A stretch of DNA of 64,000 bases from Rhizomys pruinosus. Lineage: Eukaryota; Chordata; Mammalia; Rodentia; Spalacidae. The notes below the pieces were generated by a model. The model was not told the origin of the DNA. It searched no databases and worked only from the letters and a program-made list of their open reading frames with translations. The stretch spans positions 6,985,564 through 7,049,563 of the forward strand of contig VZQC01006589.1 of NCBI GenBank assembly GCA_009823505.1, in the 5' to 3' direction. Every line of letters begins with the position of its first letter. Positions within the stretch are counted from its first letter, which is position 1. Positions 32,371 through 42,695 of the stretch are shown here, piece by piece. A program made the position numbers and the translations under genes.

Positions 32371-32942
32371 CCCCAGTTGAAAGGCAAGATGAACAACATT
32401 TTTGTTATATTTCCTTTTATCTGAAAGCAAACTGTACTGTCTCATAATTGTAAATCTCTTAAGGGGACTCTAGAATGACCTACCATTACTTTCAGACTCT
32501 AGTAATCACTGTATATAGGTGGAGAGTACATATTCATATTTTGGATAAAGAATATAAAAATAAGGGGGGATGTGAATTCCTAAAACATTTTCTAGAATAA
32601 ATGCATGTTATTCTTCAGAGAGGTCATAATTTTTTGATAACTACTTTGAGTGCTTATACAGACATTTGTTCGACAAATCAAAGGGGGGGGGGAAACAACA
32701 ACATAAAGGACTTGCGGTCAAAGAACTGACTGATACAGTTAAAAAACTGCCCCAAAACAACAACCTTGCAGAGAAAAATTTTGGAAAGACTAGAGAGAAA
32801 AAATGCAAGAACATGTATGGCAGAAGGCATATGACTTGGGTGGGGTGGGTGGGGCAAGGAGAGAAGGGGGAGTGTATAAATTGGACTGAAAGTATGAGAT
32901 GAAATACACATATCAATCAAAAAAATATTTAAAAAATAAACT

Positions 32943-33845
32943 AATAAAGCAAATATGGCGTCTCCCTGAGTCAAGCAAGACTCCACCGTCAGCACCAGCT
33001 ACACCTCACCTGCCTGGAAATACTGTGCAGCAGAGGCAGCCATGTGCCTGTATATCCCAAATCTAATTGGCTATTGGCTCTCCCCTTGGAGAAATAACCC
33101 ATGGCTGATGCCACAAGCTTACATCCTCTAAAGGTTAGGAGATGTTATAAGCCACAGTAAGACCCTGTCATATTTAACAGAAAAAAATGTAATTCATGGA
33201 TTGACATACCATCCAAACATCTGTGTCTATACCAAAGTAACCTACCATAACAATTAGTACTGTTTAAATACCTATATATCTAATTGCTTGTGCTTCATTA
33301 GTAGGATCAAAAGGTTATTCCTGGACAAACTGTCAGCCCATGAAAGGAAACAGCCAGAATAGACCAGAGTCCAAGACAACAGCTCCAGAGAAAGTAGACT
33401 GTTTTGCTTCTCATCCACCTGTGCCCCTTTTCTAAGTCTAGGGAACAATCTGCAGAAGAGGAGGTGTGGTAGAATGTAAGGGCTGCGATTGGGGTGAATG
33501 GTGGTGAAACTACAGTAATATAGTCTGGACACTCATTTGACCAACTTTAATGAACATACGACCCCCCCCCCCCCGCTGGATGGCGGGACCCGTGAGCTGT
33601 GTGGGTTTGGGCACAACTGCTTGCAAATTGGTTTTACATGAAGGATGCTTGTACTCATAAATTATCAGTTATTGCTAAAGAATGAAAAAATCCTGAGAGA
33701 AAGATGCAGGACAGTTATGGCAGAATGCATGATCTGGGATGGGGTGGGGTGGGGTGGAGGGAAGGGAAAGGGAAATATGCCTGAACTGAATTGGAAAATG
33801 ATGTATGAAATACACAAAGCATCAATTAAAAATAAATAAATAATA
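32943..33845 (+). mobile_element. Retroposon family, long copy 2, plus strand
   Basis: About 900 bp, aligned throughout with 38508-39234 and, in its 3' two-thirds, with the young copies at 52153 and 2821. It has a CCAAT-like 'attggctattggct', the 'gagggaagggaaagggaaat' G-rich tract, a C-run at 33563-33573 and a (aaat)n tail. It is clearly older than copies 1 and 4. It begins within a few bases of the end of an L1 3' UTR whose last 130 bp are similar to its own. Confidence 0.8.
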
Positions 33846-34384
33846 AAAAAGAAAGAGTAGATTCCTGCCCCCCAATTCCAGTTATTTTAAAAGGATTTTC
33901 CTACTCTAGTTCCATCTAACATTCCCTAAGTGACTTTCAGCATTAGGTCCTTAAGTAACTGCTCTCTGACACCAGCATTTGCTAAGGTGTTAATAGTCTC
34001 TAATGGCTTCACACAAAGGCTTAGCAAAGTAACACATTTGCATTTTAAACAGTGAAACAGTGGCCACATGGAGAGAGGCATTGCCTTCACCTGAAGTGTC
34101 TAGATTCCAGGCTCTGGGGAAGACAGTGTGCAGACATCACTTGTTATCACTCTCCTCATTCCCCCTGACACCAAAGGAGTATTGCTTCCTTGAATCACTA
34201 ATGTGTGTTTATTGTATCTGTACAGAAGTCAAAGGGGTGGTTCATGTGCTAAGTTAAAATGATAAAGAAGTGCTGTCTGCTGCACTGCCTCTAGGAAAAC
34301 AGTAACACAGATGGGGATGAACAAAGAACACATTTTTCCTGTCCTGAAGGAGAAGGGAATATTTTCCAGAGAACATACATCTTG
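33846..34384. other. No recognised feature
   Basis: Unique-looking sequence between two mobile elements. Confidence 0.4.
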
Positions 34385-34756
34385 GTACTTGTATTAATCA
34401 CTTTTCTATTGCTGTGATAAAACCACCATGAGCAAGGGAATTTATAAAAGGAAGAGATTATTTGAGCTTGTGATTGACGGTTCCAGGGAATCAGAGTCCA
34501 TTGTGGTGGGAGGCATGGTGGCTGGGGCTGGAGCAGCAAGCTGAGGATCACATCTCGCAATGACCACAGGAAGCAGAGAGGGAGAGGCTGGAGACCTCAA
34601 GGCTTGTTAAACTCATTAAGCCTGCCCCCAATAACGTACTTCCTCCAGCATGGCCACACTTTCTAAGACCTCCAAGGACAGTGCCACTAACTGGAGACAA
34701 AATGTCTGAATACTTAAAGCTTATGGGGGGACACTCTCATTCAAACCACCACAGTA
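34385..34756 (-). mobile_element. MaLR/ORR1-like LTR, minus strand
   Basis: The plus strand reads 'cttttctattgctgtgataa', 'gtacttcctccagcatggcc' and 'ctcattcaaaccaccaca', the reverse complement of the family seen at 24590 and 54330. Confidence 0.7.
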
Positions 34757-35221
34757 CTGAACCAAGATCTTCATGTAACAATTTATCAATCAATATCTGA
34801 AGTTTTCTCTAGAGTATTCTAAGTAAACTCTTAAGAGATAAGAGTTACTACACTTTACATTATATGATTTATTAGTTGTTCCTAGGAATTTGCATATAAT
34901 TTGGAGAGAGCACTTAAGGATTATACTGATCCAAATCCATAGCACTAGTTATGCTAATGGTGTTAATATTTAATGGGTGTTATATCTGACAAAAAGGATA
35001 AAAAATAAAGTTTTTATGTGATTCTTATGACAGATAAGCATGATGGCAGATGACATGTTTAAAACAGTATGCAGAAGGGGATTTCCACAGTCAGGTTTAG
35101 CTTCTGTTGCTGCTTCTTTTGTTCCTACTACTGTTACGGGATTGCAGGTTATGAAATATCATGGTATTTTCAACACAGGAATGTCTCCAATAAGCTTTAG
35201 CTACAAGTTTCAAAGTCACAT
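34757..35221. other. No recognised feature
   Basis: AT-rich sequence. A 61-codon frame at 35040-35225 is unassigned. Confidence 0.35.
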
Positions 35222-35689
35222 ATGAGCAGGAGCTGCAGGCCCTGGCTTCTCTGGGACACTTGGCTATCCCAACACAAACCAGAGGTATATTTTAGGGTGA
35301 AGAAAAATCACAAGCAGACTGCATTATGTCCAGGCATGGGGAGACTACCTACAGGATATGGGGGAGGAATAGTCTGCAAGAAAATCATTGAGGTAGGATG
35401 TAGACATAAAAAGGGAAGAGAAGAACGAATGCCCTATAAGGGAGTAATGAAACTAGGCAACATCCAGCTAACACTGCGCCCCAAAGCTTCCAGTCAAGGA
35501 GAAGCCAGGGCACGGACTCCTGTATGCCTGTATGCCACGCAGCAGTTCCAGCAATGCCATCATTGCAAGTCTGTTCCGCTGCACTATTTTGTCTCCTTTT
35601 CTATTAGGATGGGTTTGGGACTACACACTTCTTCCTCACAATTTGAAGGGAAGTTGGTAGAGCTGATAAATTATATAAGAAGAGCTTAA
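35222..35689 (+). other. Unassigned 155-codon open frame
   Basis: Largest open frame here outside L1. It starts at ATG 35222 and ends at TAA 35687-35689. The predicted peptide has a basic central part (HKKGREERMPYKG) and no domain, signal peptide or membrane segment that I recognise. The DNA is less AT-rich than its neighbours. A 61-codon frame at 35040-35225 ends just upstream in another phase. There is no splice or poly(A) context that I can support. It could be a decayed processed pseudogene, a retroviral interior or chance. I do not assign a function. Confidence 0.25.
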
Positions 35690-36171
35690 ATTTCCTCAGC
35701 ATCATATATGAGCAGCTGAATCCACAAAGGTAGACATAACAATATATGATCATGAAGTGTATAGTGTAGAATTTGAGCTCTCCTGACTGCCCCACCATCT
35801 TCCTCTGCTGAGCACCACGTGTCTCAAAATACAGCAAGCTACCCTCTTCTAAAATATGTCTCATCTAAAGTGCCCACTCATCAGGAGAAGACCCAGGACT
35901 AATGGACAGCTGGCTATCCAACTAATGGAAATTATTCTGCAAAACTCAGAATATACTATCTTCTAAGATTAGACACACACTTTATTTTATCTTTTGTTCT
36001 AACCATATCTGCATTCACACATGCCATGAAAGAGAACAGGCTTAACATAGGAGAGAGATGCATTGCCATCATTCAGAACATTCTGAAAAGGAGCCAGTCC
36101 GCCTTGTAGCTTTGATCTGAGGTAAAGATAACCATAAAGAGATAGACAGCATTATTTTATTTATTTAAGAA
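35690..36171. other. No recognised feature
   Basis: Unique-looking AT-rich sequence. Confidence 0.35.
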
Positions 36172-36670
36172 AAGCTGAGCAAAGTTATTGTTATATTTCT
36201 TTCTATCTGAAAGCAACTGTGATCTTATAATGCGACGATCTTAATGAGCCCTAGAATTAACTTACCATACATTCAGGCATGGTAATTAATGTACATGGGC
36301 AGAAGGTATATATTCATATTTTAGAGTAATATAAAGCTAAAAGAAAAAATAAGGGACGTGTGGATGAAACTGATCAATGAATACCAAGTTGGTTACATAC
36401 AGCATGATGCTTTGGTGTACGATTTTACAGTAGGATCAGTATAGATATGATATTACATGCATTTTGAAAGCCCCAAAGAAAGAACTGTGTAATTTTGTTC
36501 AGAAATGTAGAATTTTTAACCACAAAGAAATTATTCCTGTTTAACGACCTAGACATGTTCAGCAGTTTTAAGTTTTAAACAATGCATATGTGTGTGAAAC
36601 ATCATGTGACCCTAAATTATGTATATCTTTATATTTGTATATGTCACCCAAAACAAATTTTAAAAAAACA
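36172..36670 (+). mobile_element. L1 3' UTR fragment, plus strand
   Basis: It opens like the 3' UTRs at 32377 and 57703 ('ttattgttatatttctttct', 'atctgaaagcaactgtg') and continues 'atatattcatattttagagt'. The end is uncertain; an A-run at 36661-36668 is the last candidate. Confidence 0.7.
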
Positions 36671-36891
36671 TAAGAGGGGATGGGGAGCCTGCAGGCTATA
36701 TCATAACCAACAGTCTCCAGTTTTATCACTCTCCAAGACATTTGGAGAAGGATCACAGGAGCCTAAGGGTACATTAATAGGAAGCAAGGTATGTCTAGTT
36801 ATACATATGGACAGAGGGAAGCCATATTGAGAGCTGTCCCTCATCTCCAAGAGCAATTATCAAGAGGTTACTATTATTTTAGTTATTATAA

Positions 36892-36892
<1 letters not shown>

Positions 36893-36940
<48 letters not shown>
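36893..36940. repeat. (GT)n microsatellite
   Basis: About 20 GT units after a short GC-containing start. Confidence 0.97.
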
Positions 36941-36942
<2 letters not shown>

Positions 36943-37434
36943 AGAGATTAAATACAGGCCTAAACACTCAGGCTAAGGTCTATCACTGAGTCTACCACAA
37001 CCCAGTGGAAGAGATTTTATCAAAGTAGTTTTATGAATTTAGGGCTCAGTCTGTGAGTTGGAAGATGAACTAGAAGGACAGAATCTCAAGTAGCAGGCTG
37101 CTGTAGCTATGAAAATTATCAGAAGCTGACTAGATGACTGTGTTTGGTGTGGAGAGAAAAGTATGGCTGGAGGGTAGGAAAATTAAAGGTCACATAGTTG
37201 AATTCCATGGGGTCAGAACCATAATCTAAGTAGAAATTAATCACATTGGGTTAAACCGATAGAACGGAAAGGCTGGAGAAGAAAGGAGTTCAGGGTTGAC
37301 AGCACTGTCATATACTGTTACATATTCACCTGTATATCAACTAGCATTCTGAGCAAAAATATGTTCTCCATAAATTGTACAGAGAGAAAGAATATGAGAC
37401 ATACAATCGATAAGTAAGAAAATATACAATAATG
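36941..37434. other. No recognised feature
   Basis: Unique-looking sequence between the GT repeat and an LTR-like repeat. Confidence 0.35.
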
Positions 37435-37825
37435 CACATAGTATGTTCTTGTTGTAGTTGGGTGCTGAAGCATTCCTCACGGGTCAACGTTTTGTCCCAG
37501 CTCCTGGTGCTAGTGGGAGAGGACAGATATTCTAGGAGGTGCGATGTGTTGGCAGAGGGTAGGTCAGTGAAGGTGCGCCCCTGAGGGAAATATCAGACCT
37601 GGCTCCTTGCTGTCTCATTCTTTGCTTCCTGGGCACAATGGAGTGAGCACATTCTTCTGTCACACAAATTTGCCATGATGTATACATTCCCACAGGCCAC
37701 GAGCAAGCAGCAGCACCCAGCAACCATACACCCAAACTCATAAACCATGAATCCACATAAACTGCTCCTCTTGGGCTTGTTATCTTGGTGATTTTTGTCA
37801 CAGTGATGGAGAGCCAGCTGCCTTA
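37435..37825 (+). mobile_element. MT-like (MaLR) LTR, plus strand
   Basis: The order 'ctttgcttcctgggcacaat', 'gagtgagcacattcttctgt', 'ccatgatgtatacattccc', 'catgaatccacataaact' and 'ttttgtcacagtgatggaga' fits rodent MT-type MaLR LTRs. The subfamily is not determined. Confidence 0.55.
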
Positions 37826-38150
37826 GTCATTTTACATGTTGCTATGACAAATCAGCTTAAGGAAGGAAGCATTTATGTTGGTTTACAGTTGCCAGGAGAT
37901 ACAGCCCACCCCTATCAGGGAGACAGTAGGAAGGAAAGGCATGACAGAAGCAGCAGGAGGCTGGCTGGACACATCCCATCCATCCCTGACCAGGAAGCGG
38001 TATGGGACTGTAAAGCCTCAGACAGTGACCCACTTACTCCAGTGAGGCTTGATGTCCTAGAGAGTAAAACTCCTTTCCTAACTGCTGTGGATCGGGTGTA
38101 TAAAGAGGCAAGGGTATAAAAGATATTTCACATTTAAACTGTAAAACCAA
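37826..38150 (-). mobile_element. MaLR/ORR1-like LTR fragment, minus strand
   Basis: It begins 'agtcattttacatgttgcta' and includes 'aggaaggaagcatttatg', resembling the left part of 34385-34756. Diverged. Confidence 0.45.
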
Positions 38151-38507
38151 CTACCACAATTCCATGTAGGACTGACTCCTGTCCCATCTACATTGTCTTA
38201 TAAAATCATTATACTAAAGTCTCCTTAAGCTGTGCATTTAAGCAAAACATAGTAATACAGAAGAGGTCTGATTTCAGCAATAGATTATTCAACCCAGGAG
38301 ATGTTGGCCAGGGGATCCAAGCCCCCCCCCCAAAAAAAAGGTAAAGGCTTCTTACCTGTAAACTGGGATACCTGCAAGAAGAGAGGAGATAAAGTCCTGC
38401 TGTTGAAGACCTGATGTAAGCATGGGAAAGATGTATTGAGACCGCACTTGCAAGTGTACAGTTGGTCTCTGGAATACCAGAGAGTGTTAACAAAGGCCAC
38501 TAAATCA
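38151..38507. other. No recognised feature
   Basis: Contains a C10-A8 run at about 38322-38338. It may include the 5' part of the retroposon that follows, but no other copy here confirms it. Confidence 0.35.
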
Positions 38508-39234
38508 ATAAAGCAAATATAGGTCTCCTTGAATCAAGCAAGACTCCTCCGTAAGCACCAGCTACACCACGCCTGCCTGGAAATACTGTGCAGCAGTGGC
38601 AGCCATAGGTCTGTATACCCCAAATCTAATTGGCTATTAGCTCTCTCCTTAGAGGAATAACCCACGGCTGATGCCACAAGCTTACATCCTCTAGTGGTTA
38701 GGAGATGTCATAAGCCACACTAAGACCCTGTCATATTTTACAGAAAAAAATTTAATTCATGGATTAACATACCACCCAAATATCTGTGTCTATACCAAAG
38801 TAACCTACCATAACAAGTAGTACTGTTTAAATACCTATATATCTAATTGCTTGTGATTCATTAGTAGGATTGAAAGGTTATTCCTGGACAAACTGTCAGC
38901 CCATGAAAGGAAACAGCTAGAATTGACCAGAGTCCAAAACGACAGCTCCAGAGAAAGTAGACTGTTTTGCTTCTCGTCCACCTGTGCCCTTCTTCTAAGC
39001 CTAGGAAACAAAAGGGGGCGTGGTAGAATGTAAGGGCTGCGATTGGGGTGAATGGTGAAACTACAGCAAAATAGACTGGACACTTATTTGATCAACTTGA
39101 TTGAACATACAAGCCCCCCAGGTGGATGGTGGGACCCATGGGCTATGTGGGTTTGGGCACAAGTGCTTGCAAATTGGTTTTACATGAATGATGCTTGTAC
39201 TCATAAATTATTACTTATTGTTAAAAATGAAAAA
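38508..39234 (+). mobile_element. Retroposon family, long copy 3, 3' end replaced by 5S sequence
   Basis: Aligned with 32943-33690 over its whole length. It stops at the internal A-run (aaaaatgaaaaa) where copies 1, 2 and 4 continue with 'ctgagagaaagatgcagg' and the G-rich tail. A 5S rRNA sequence begins at that point. Confidence 0.85.
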
Positions 39235-39354
39235 GTCTATGGCCATACCACCCTGAACACGCCTGATCTTGTCTGATTGCGGAAGCTAAGAAGGGTCGGG
39301 CCTGGTTAGTACTTGGATGGGAGACCGCCTGGGAATACCGGGTGCTGTAGGCTT
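39235..39354 (+). pseudogene. 5S rRNA retropseudogene
   Basis: A full-length 120-nt match to vertebrate 5S rRNA, from gtctatggccataccaccct to gggtgctgtaggctt, with about seven substitutions, several at former CpG sites. The A box, intermediate element and C box of the internal promoter are recognisable. The Pol III T-run terminator is absent and an A-rich tail (39355-39415) follows directly, so this is a reverse-transcribed copy rather than a functional gene of the 5S cluster. Confidence 0.93.
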
Positions 39355-39415
39355 AAAAGAAATAAAAAAAAAAAAAAAAAAAAAAAAAGAAAAGAAAAAA
39401 AAAATAAAGAAGTAA
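39355..39415. repeat. A-rich tail of the 5S retropseudogene
   Basis: Contains an A28 run with flanking AAAG and AAAT units. Its length and purity suggest that the retroposition was not ancient. Confidence 0.85.
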
Positions 39416-39430
39416 TAGAAGAAAAAAATC

Positions 39431-40690
39431 TTTATAATTAAAATCTATTTATATTCATTGAGAAATTCATACTTTGTTCACGTTCACTCCACTCCAGAAA
39501 CTCCTCCAAGATCCACTTCCAGCTCCCTCCCAACGACTTCTTGTTCTTTCACTTCTCAAGTCCAGTTCCTGCTGCTTGAACCTCCTTGGGATTGGAGCCT
39601 GCCCTGGAGCTCGGTCAACCTACTTGGGACCATGCCCTTAAAGAAAACAGACTCCTCTCCTCCAAGAGGTCCCCAAAACCAATAGCTCCTGACTTGGGGT
39701 GCCAACCTCCACCTCTCCATGTTGGAATTTTTCCTGGCTTGAGCTTTGGCAGTCCTCTGCTGTTGCAATTGCGGTGAGTTACCATGTGCACCTTCCGGGC
39801 CTTCTGGGAAACACCGTTTCCTTGTTGTCATCCATTACCTCCAGCCCTTATAATCTGTCTGCCCCTCTTCTGAAAATCACTAAGCCTTGGGGGGAGTGGT
39901 TCAATTTAGCTGTCTCTTCAGTCTCTTATTCTCTGCCTATTGACCAGTTGTGAATCTCTGTGATAATCACCTTCTACGACAAGAAGAAACTTCTCTTCTA
40001 AGAGCTGAGAGAAACATGAAAATATGAGTATAGAACGATCACCAGGAGTCCATTTAAAACTGTGTCCATTTAGCAGAATAACAAGAGTAGGTTCTCCCTA
40101 CAGCCTATGACAATTCTGTCTACAGATTTTTGTCCTAATAATGCTGTGAGGTATGTGTTTCATCTTGTGCAGTGAACCTTCAAGCCAAGTGAGGTGGCTA
40201 CCTACTCATATAACTTCCTTGTCACGACTGCACTACTGGGCATATCTTGCCAAGCCAATCAGTTTTGTAGATCAGAGAGTTCCCTGTTGGATAAGATTGT
40301 TGATGATTAATTTTCTCCCTTGGTAGTGTGTGCGCAACTCTGTAAAAGCTTAACTTTGAAATAAAACTTTGAAGCCAGTGCTTGCTTGATTTCTTCATGT
40401 CTGATGACTCAAGTATGTGTTCTCTTCCCCCATAGGGTCTTACCTTCAAGTTCTGGTACTGAACCAAGAACAATGGCAATAGCCTGTAATAGTTTGGGGT
40501 CTATGAGACTCTACTGATCAATAGCCTGAACAAAAGTCTTAACTATCCCTTGTGCTGGGGCTTTATTTGCTAGCATGAGATATCTAGTTTGGGTATTGTC
40601 CACCCATTGTAGGGTAACTGTTTACACTTTTTTAATACATGTTTTGTCTTCCTCTGTGTCCTGAGGTTCCCACCTCCCAGGTCACCAGCC
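39431..40690 (-). mobile_element. Old L1 3' UTR, minus strand, about 1.2 kb
   Basis: Same type as 8560-9715. Plus-strand landmarks: 'tccatgttggaatttttcct', 'tgctgttgcaattgcggtga', 'cttataatctgtctgcccct', 'gggtcttaccttcaagttct', 'tttggggtctatgagactct'. No coding sequence. Assigned from recalled similarity to Lx-type 3' UTRs. Confidence 0.62.
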
Positions 40691-41211
40691 TCTCAGCCTT
40701 AGGTATGGCAGTAGTGCTGAGCCATGGCTCAACTGCTGGGGGCTGCAAGGAGGGAAGTAGAAGGGAGCAGAATGATCCCCAAGATGATGGTAAACCCAAA
40801 CAGATCTGAAGAAAGATCTGGGAGTTGCATCAGTGAGCAAAATTCATTTACTGCATTATTTAAGCACTTATATAGCTTTGCTGGGCTCTTTGACCAGGAG
40901 GTGGGTGGGACAGAGGAGAAGCCATTCTGAAATGGCTAAGTTTTATGGCAGGAATACGTAGTTCCTCCTCCTCCCAGATAAAATTATGGCTTTTGCCATT
41001 TGCCTCCAGAGGACAGGGTGGACATGCCTCAGGAGGGATAAGGCTTGGGAATGCTAATCTTCAAGCCACATTCCTCTCGGGGTTGGGCTGCAAATACCTG
41101 ATGTCCCATATGGAGAGTGGGAGCAGCTCTCATCTCCTGCCCACCTTCTAGGTTTTGGGGGAAAGAAGCCAGCTCTCTTATACTCAGCCATAATGGATTC
41201 ATCTGGCTCCA
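40691..41211. other. No recognised feature
   Basis: Slightly GC-richer than the average here. Short frames only. Confidence 0.35.
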
Positions 41212-41420
41212 CATATATTTATTTTATGTGTATGAGGGTGTTGGCTATGTTCATGTAAGTCCACCTGTGTCATGCAATGCCTGTGGCATTCAGAAGAGGG
41301 TTTTGGATCTCCTGGAGCTGGAGTTACAGTTGCTAATTAGCCATCATGTGGGTGCTGGGCCAGGAAGACAGGTCCTCGGCAAGAGCAGCCAGTACTAGTA
41401 ACTGGCAAGGGCAAGTCATC
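41212..41420 (-). mobile_element. B2 SINE, degenerate, minus strand
   Basis: The plus strand shows 'tatttattttatgtgtatga', 'cacctgtgtcatgcaatgcc', 'ctcctggagctggagttaca' and 'catcatgtgggtgctgg' in B2 order. The head is lost or scrambled after 41390. It lacks the 17-bp duplication. Confidence 0.82.
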
Positions 41421-41449
41421 TGTCCATTATTCCCCTTTCCTCCTGAGAC

Positions 41450-41605
41450 TTTTTTTTTCTGTTTTGAGACAAAAATCTCTCTTAAGTCCCAGATGGCCTT
41501 CCACCCAATATACAGAGGAGTCTGGCCTTGGTTTTAGAGAGATCCTCTACTTCCCTCTGCTTCCTGAATGCTGAGATTAATGGCATGTGATACTAGGTTG
41601 AAATA
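41450..41605 (-). mobile_element. B1 SINE, degenerate, minus strand
   Basis: The plus strand shows 'tctgttttgagacaaaaatc', 'cccagatggccttccaccca' and 'ctgcttcctgaatgctgaga', the reverse complement of a B1. Confidence 0.75.
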
Positions 41606-41665
41606 TATATATATATATATATATATCATTTATGGTATATATATATATATATATATATGGTACAT
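41600..41665. repeat. (TA)n microsatellite, two blocks
   Basis: Two (TA)n runs (about 41603-41626 and 41636-41658) separated by 'catttatgg'. Confidence 0.93.
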
Positions 41666-42033
41666 ATATTTAATACATATATTCCCACTGCTGGCATTAA
41701 TGTCACAAAATAAAACTTATGCATAACTTCTTTTTCTACACCTTCAGCAAAAATAAAATAGAATAATCTTAGACCATTGACAAAGAGAATACTTTAAACA
41801 TAAACGACAGCTGATATTTTCAGATGAACTCAAAAGAACAATACATGTCAAAATTCCCTTTGTCACTAGTCAAAGATGTGATTCGCTGAAGTAGGCAAGG
41901 GCTATCCAGCATCAGACAAATGATTCCTTGATTCTCTGTGTTATTGGCAGTGTAATGGTGACACATGACATTCTATCAAATTTAACCTTAATTTTTTTTG
42001 TTAAAAATTAAGCATGTTAATGTCAGACAATCA

Positions 42034-42035
<2 letters not shown>
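41666..42035. other. No recognised feature
   Basis: Unique-looking AT-rich sequence. Confidence 0.35.

Positions 42036-42071
<36 letters not shown>
42036..42071. repeat. (AAT)n microsatellite
   Basis: Twelve AAT units. Confidence 0.97.
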
Positions 42072-42214
42072 GAAGACTTAATTTTCCCTGTTGCCCAATG
42101 TATGCAGTGTGTATCCCCCCTTGCTGGGCTAATTAGCGATGAACTGTTGCTTCTGTGAAGTTGCTCTTGCAGGCTGGATTCCCCCAGATACTCCTTTCTT
42201 GCCCCTGCTTGATG

Positions 42215-42695
42215 ACTAAAGCAAGATGAAAAGCCTGACATCTCTGCCTGACATTTTGTCTGTCTCCTTTACTTTGTCTGAAGGCAAGAGATGAGTAATT
42301 ATTCTTAACTTTTCCTCTTGGCTTGCCTTAGATGCCTGGGACAGCAGAACCTGGAAGGACACTCCATGTGAGGGCTGCTGCCCCTGAAAGTAATGCTGAG
42401 ATCAGCAGCAGGACAGTGCAGGAGCAGAAGTGAAACAATGCTATACCAGACCATGCCTTGACCAGGACTGCTGTGCTGTGTGCTTCTTGCCCGTCGCCTC
42501 AGTTCTTCCTCTGTTTAAACCTGAAGCTCATGCCATCCTTCTGGGTAAGCTTGGGTTGCTGGATGTCTTTATCAGTTCCCTTTCTCAGTAGTCCACATTG
42601 AATAAATCTTTCTGTACTTTTCACCACTATCTTCATAAATTGTGTGTCAGTGTTATTGACCAAGCCAAGTTGGGTGGGGTTGCTAGAGCCTAGGC
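42215..42695 (+). mobile_element. Possible solo LTR
   Basis: Compositionally LTR-like: a GC-richer middle, an AATAAA signal at about 42600 followed by 'tcttcataaattgtgtgtca' and a G-rich end ('aagttgggtggggttgctag'). I cannot identify exact ends or a target duplication, so this is a suggestion only. Confidence 0.3.

Larger units (their letters stand above)
31345..32936 (+). mobile_element. 5'-truncated L1, plus strand, interrupted by B1
   Basis: It starts inside ORF2, carries the ORF2 C-terminal part (31345-31995 and 32195-32365), then jumps to a 3' UTR (about 32370-32936) with a G-rich tract at about 32836-32872 and an A-rich end. The ORF2 tail after 'ctggtgggaatgtaaacct' is missing, so there is an internal deletion before the 3' UTR. 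A B1 splits it at 32008. Confidence 0.85.

Noticed and set aside
39235..39354. Functional 5S rRNA gene
   Set aside because: Several substitutions, no T-run terminator and a directly following A-tail mark it as a retropseudogene.
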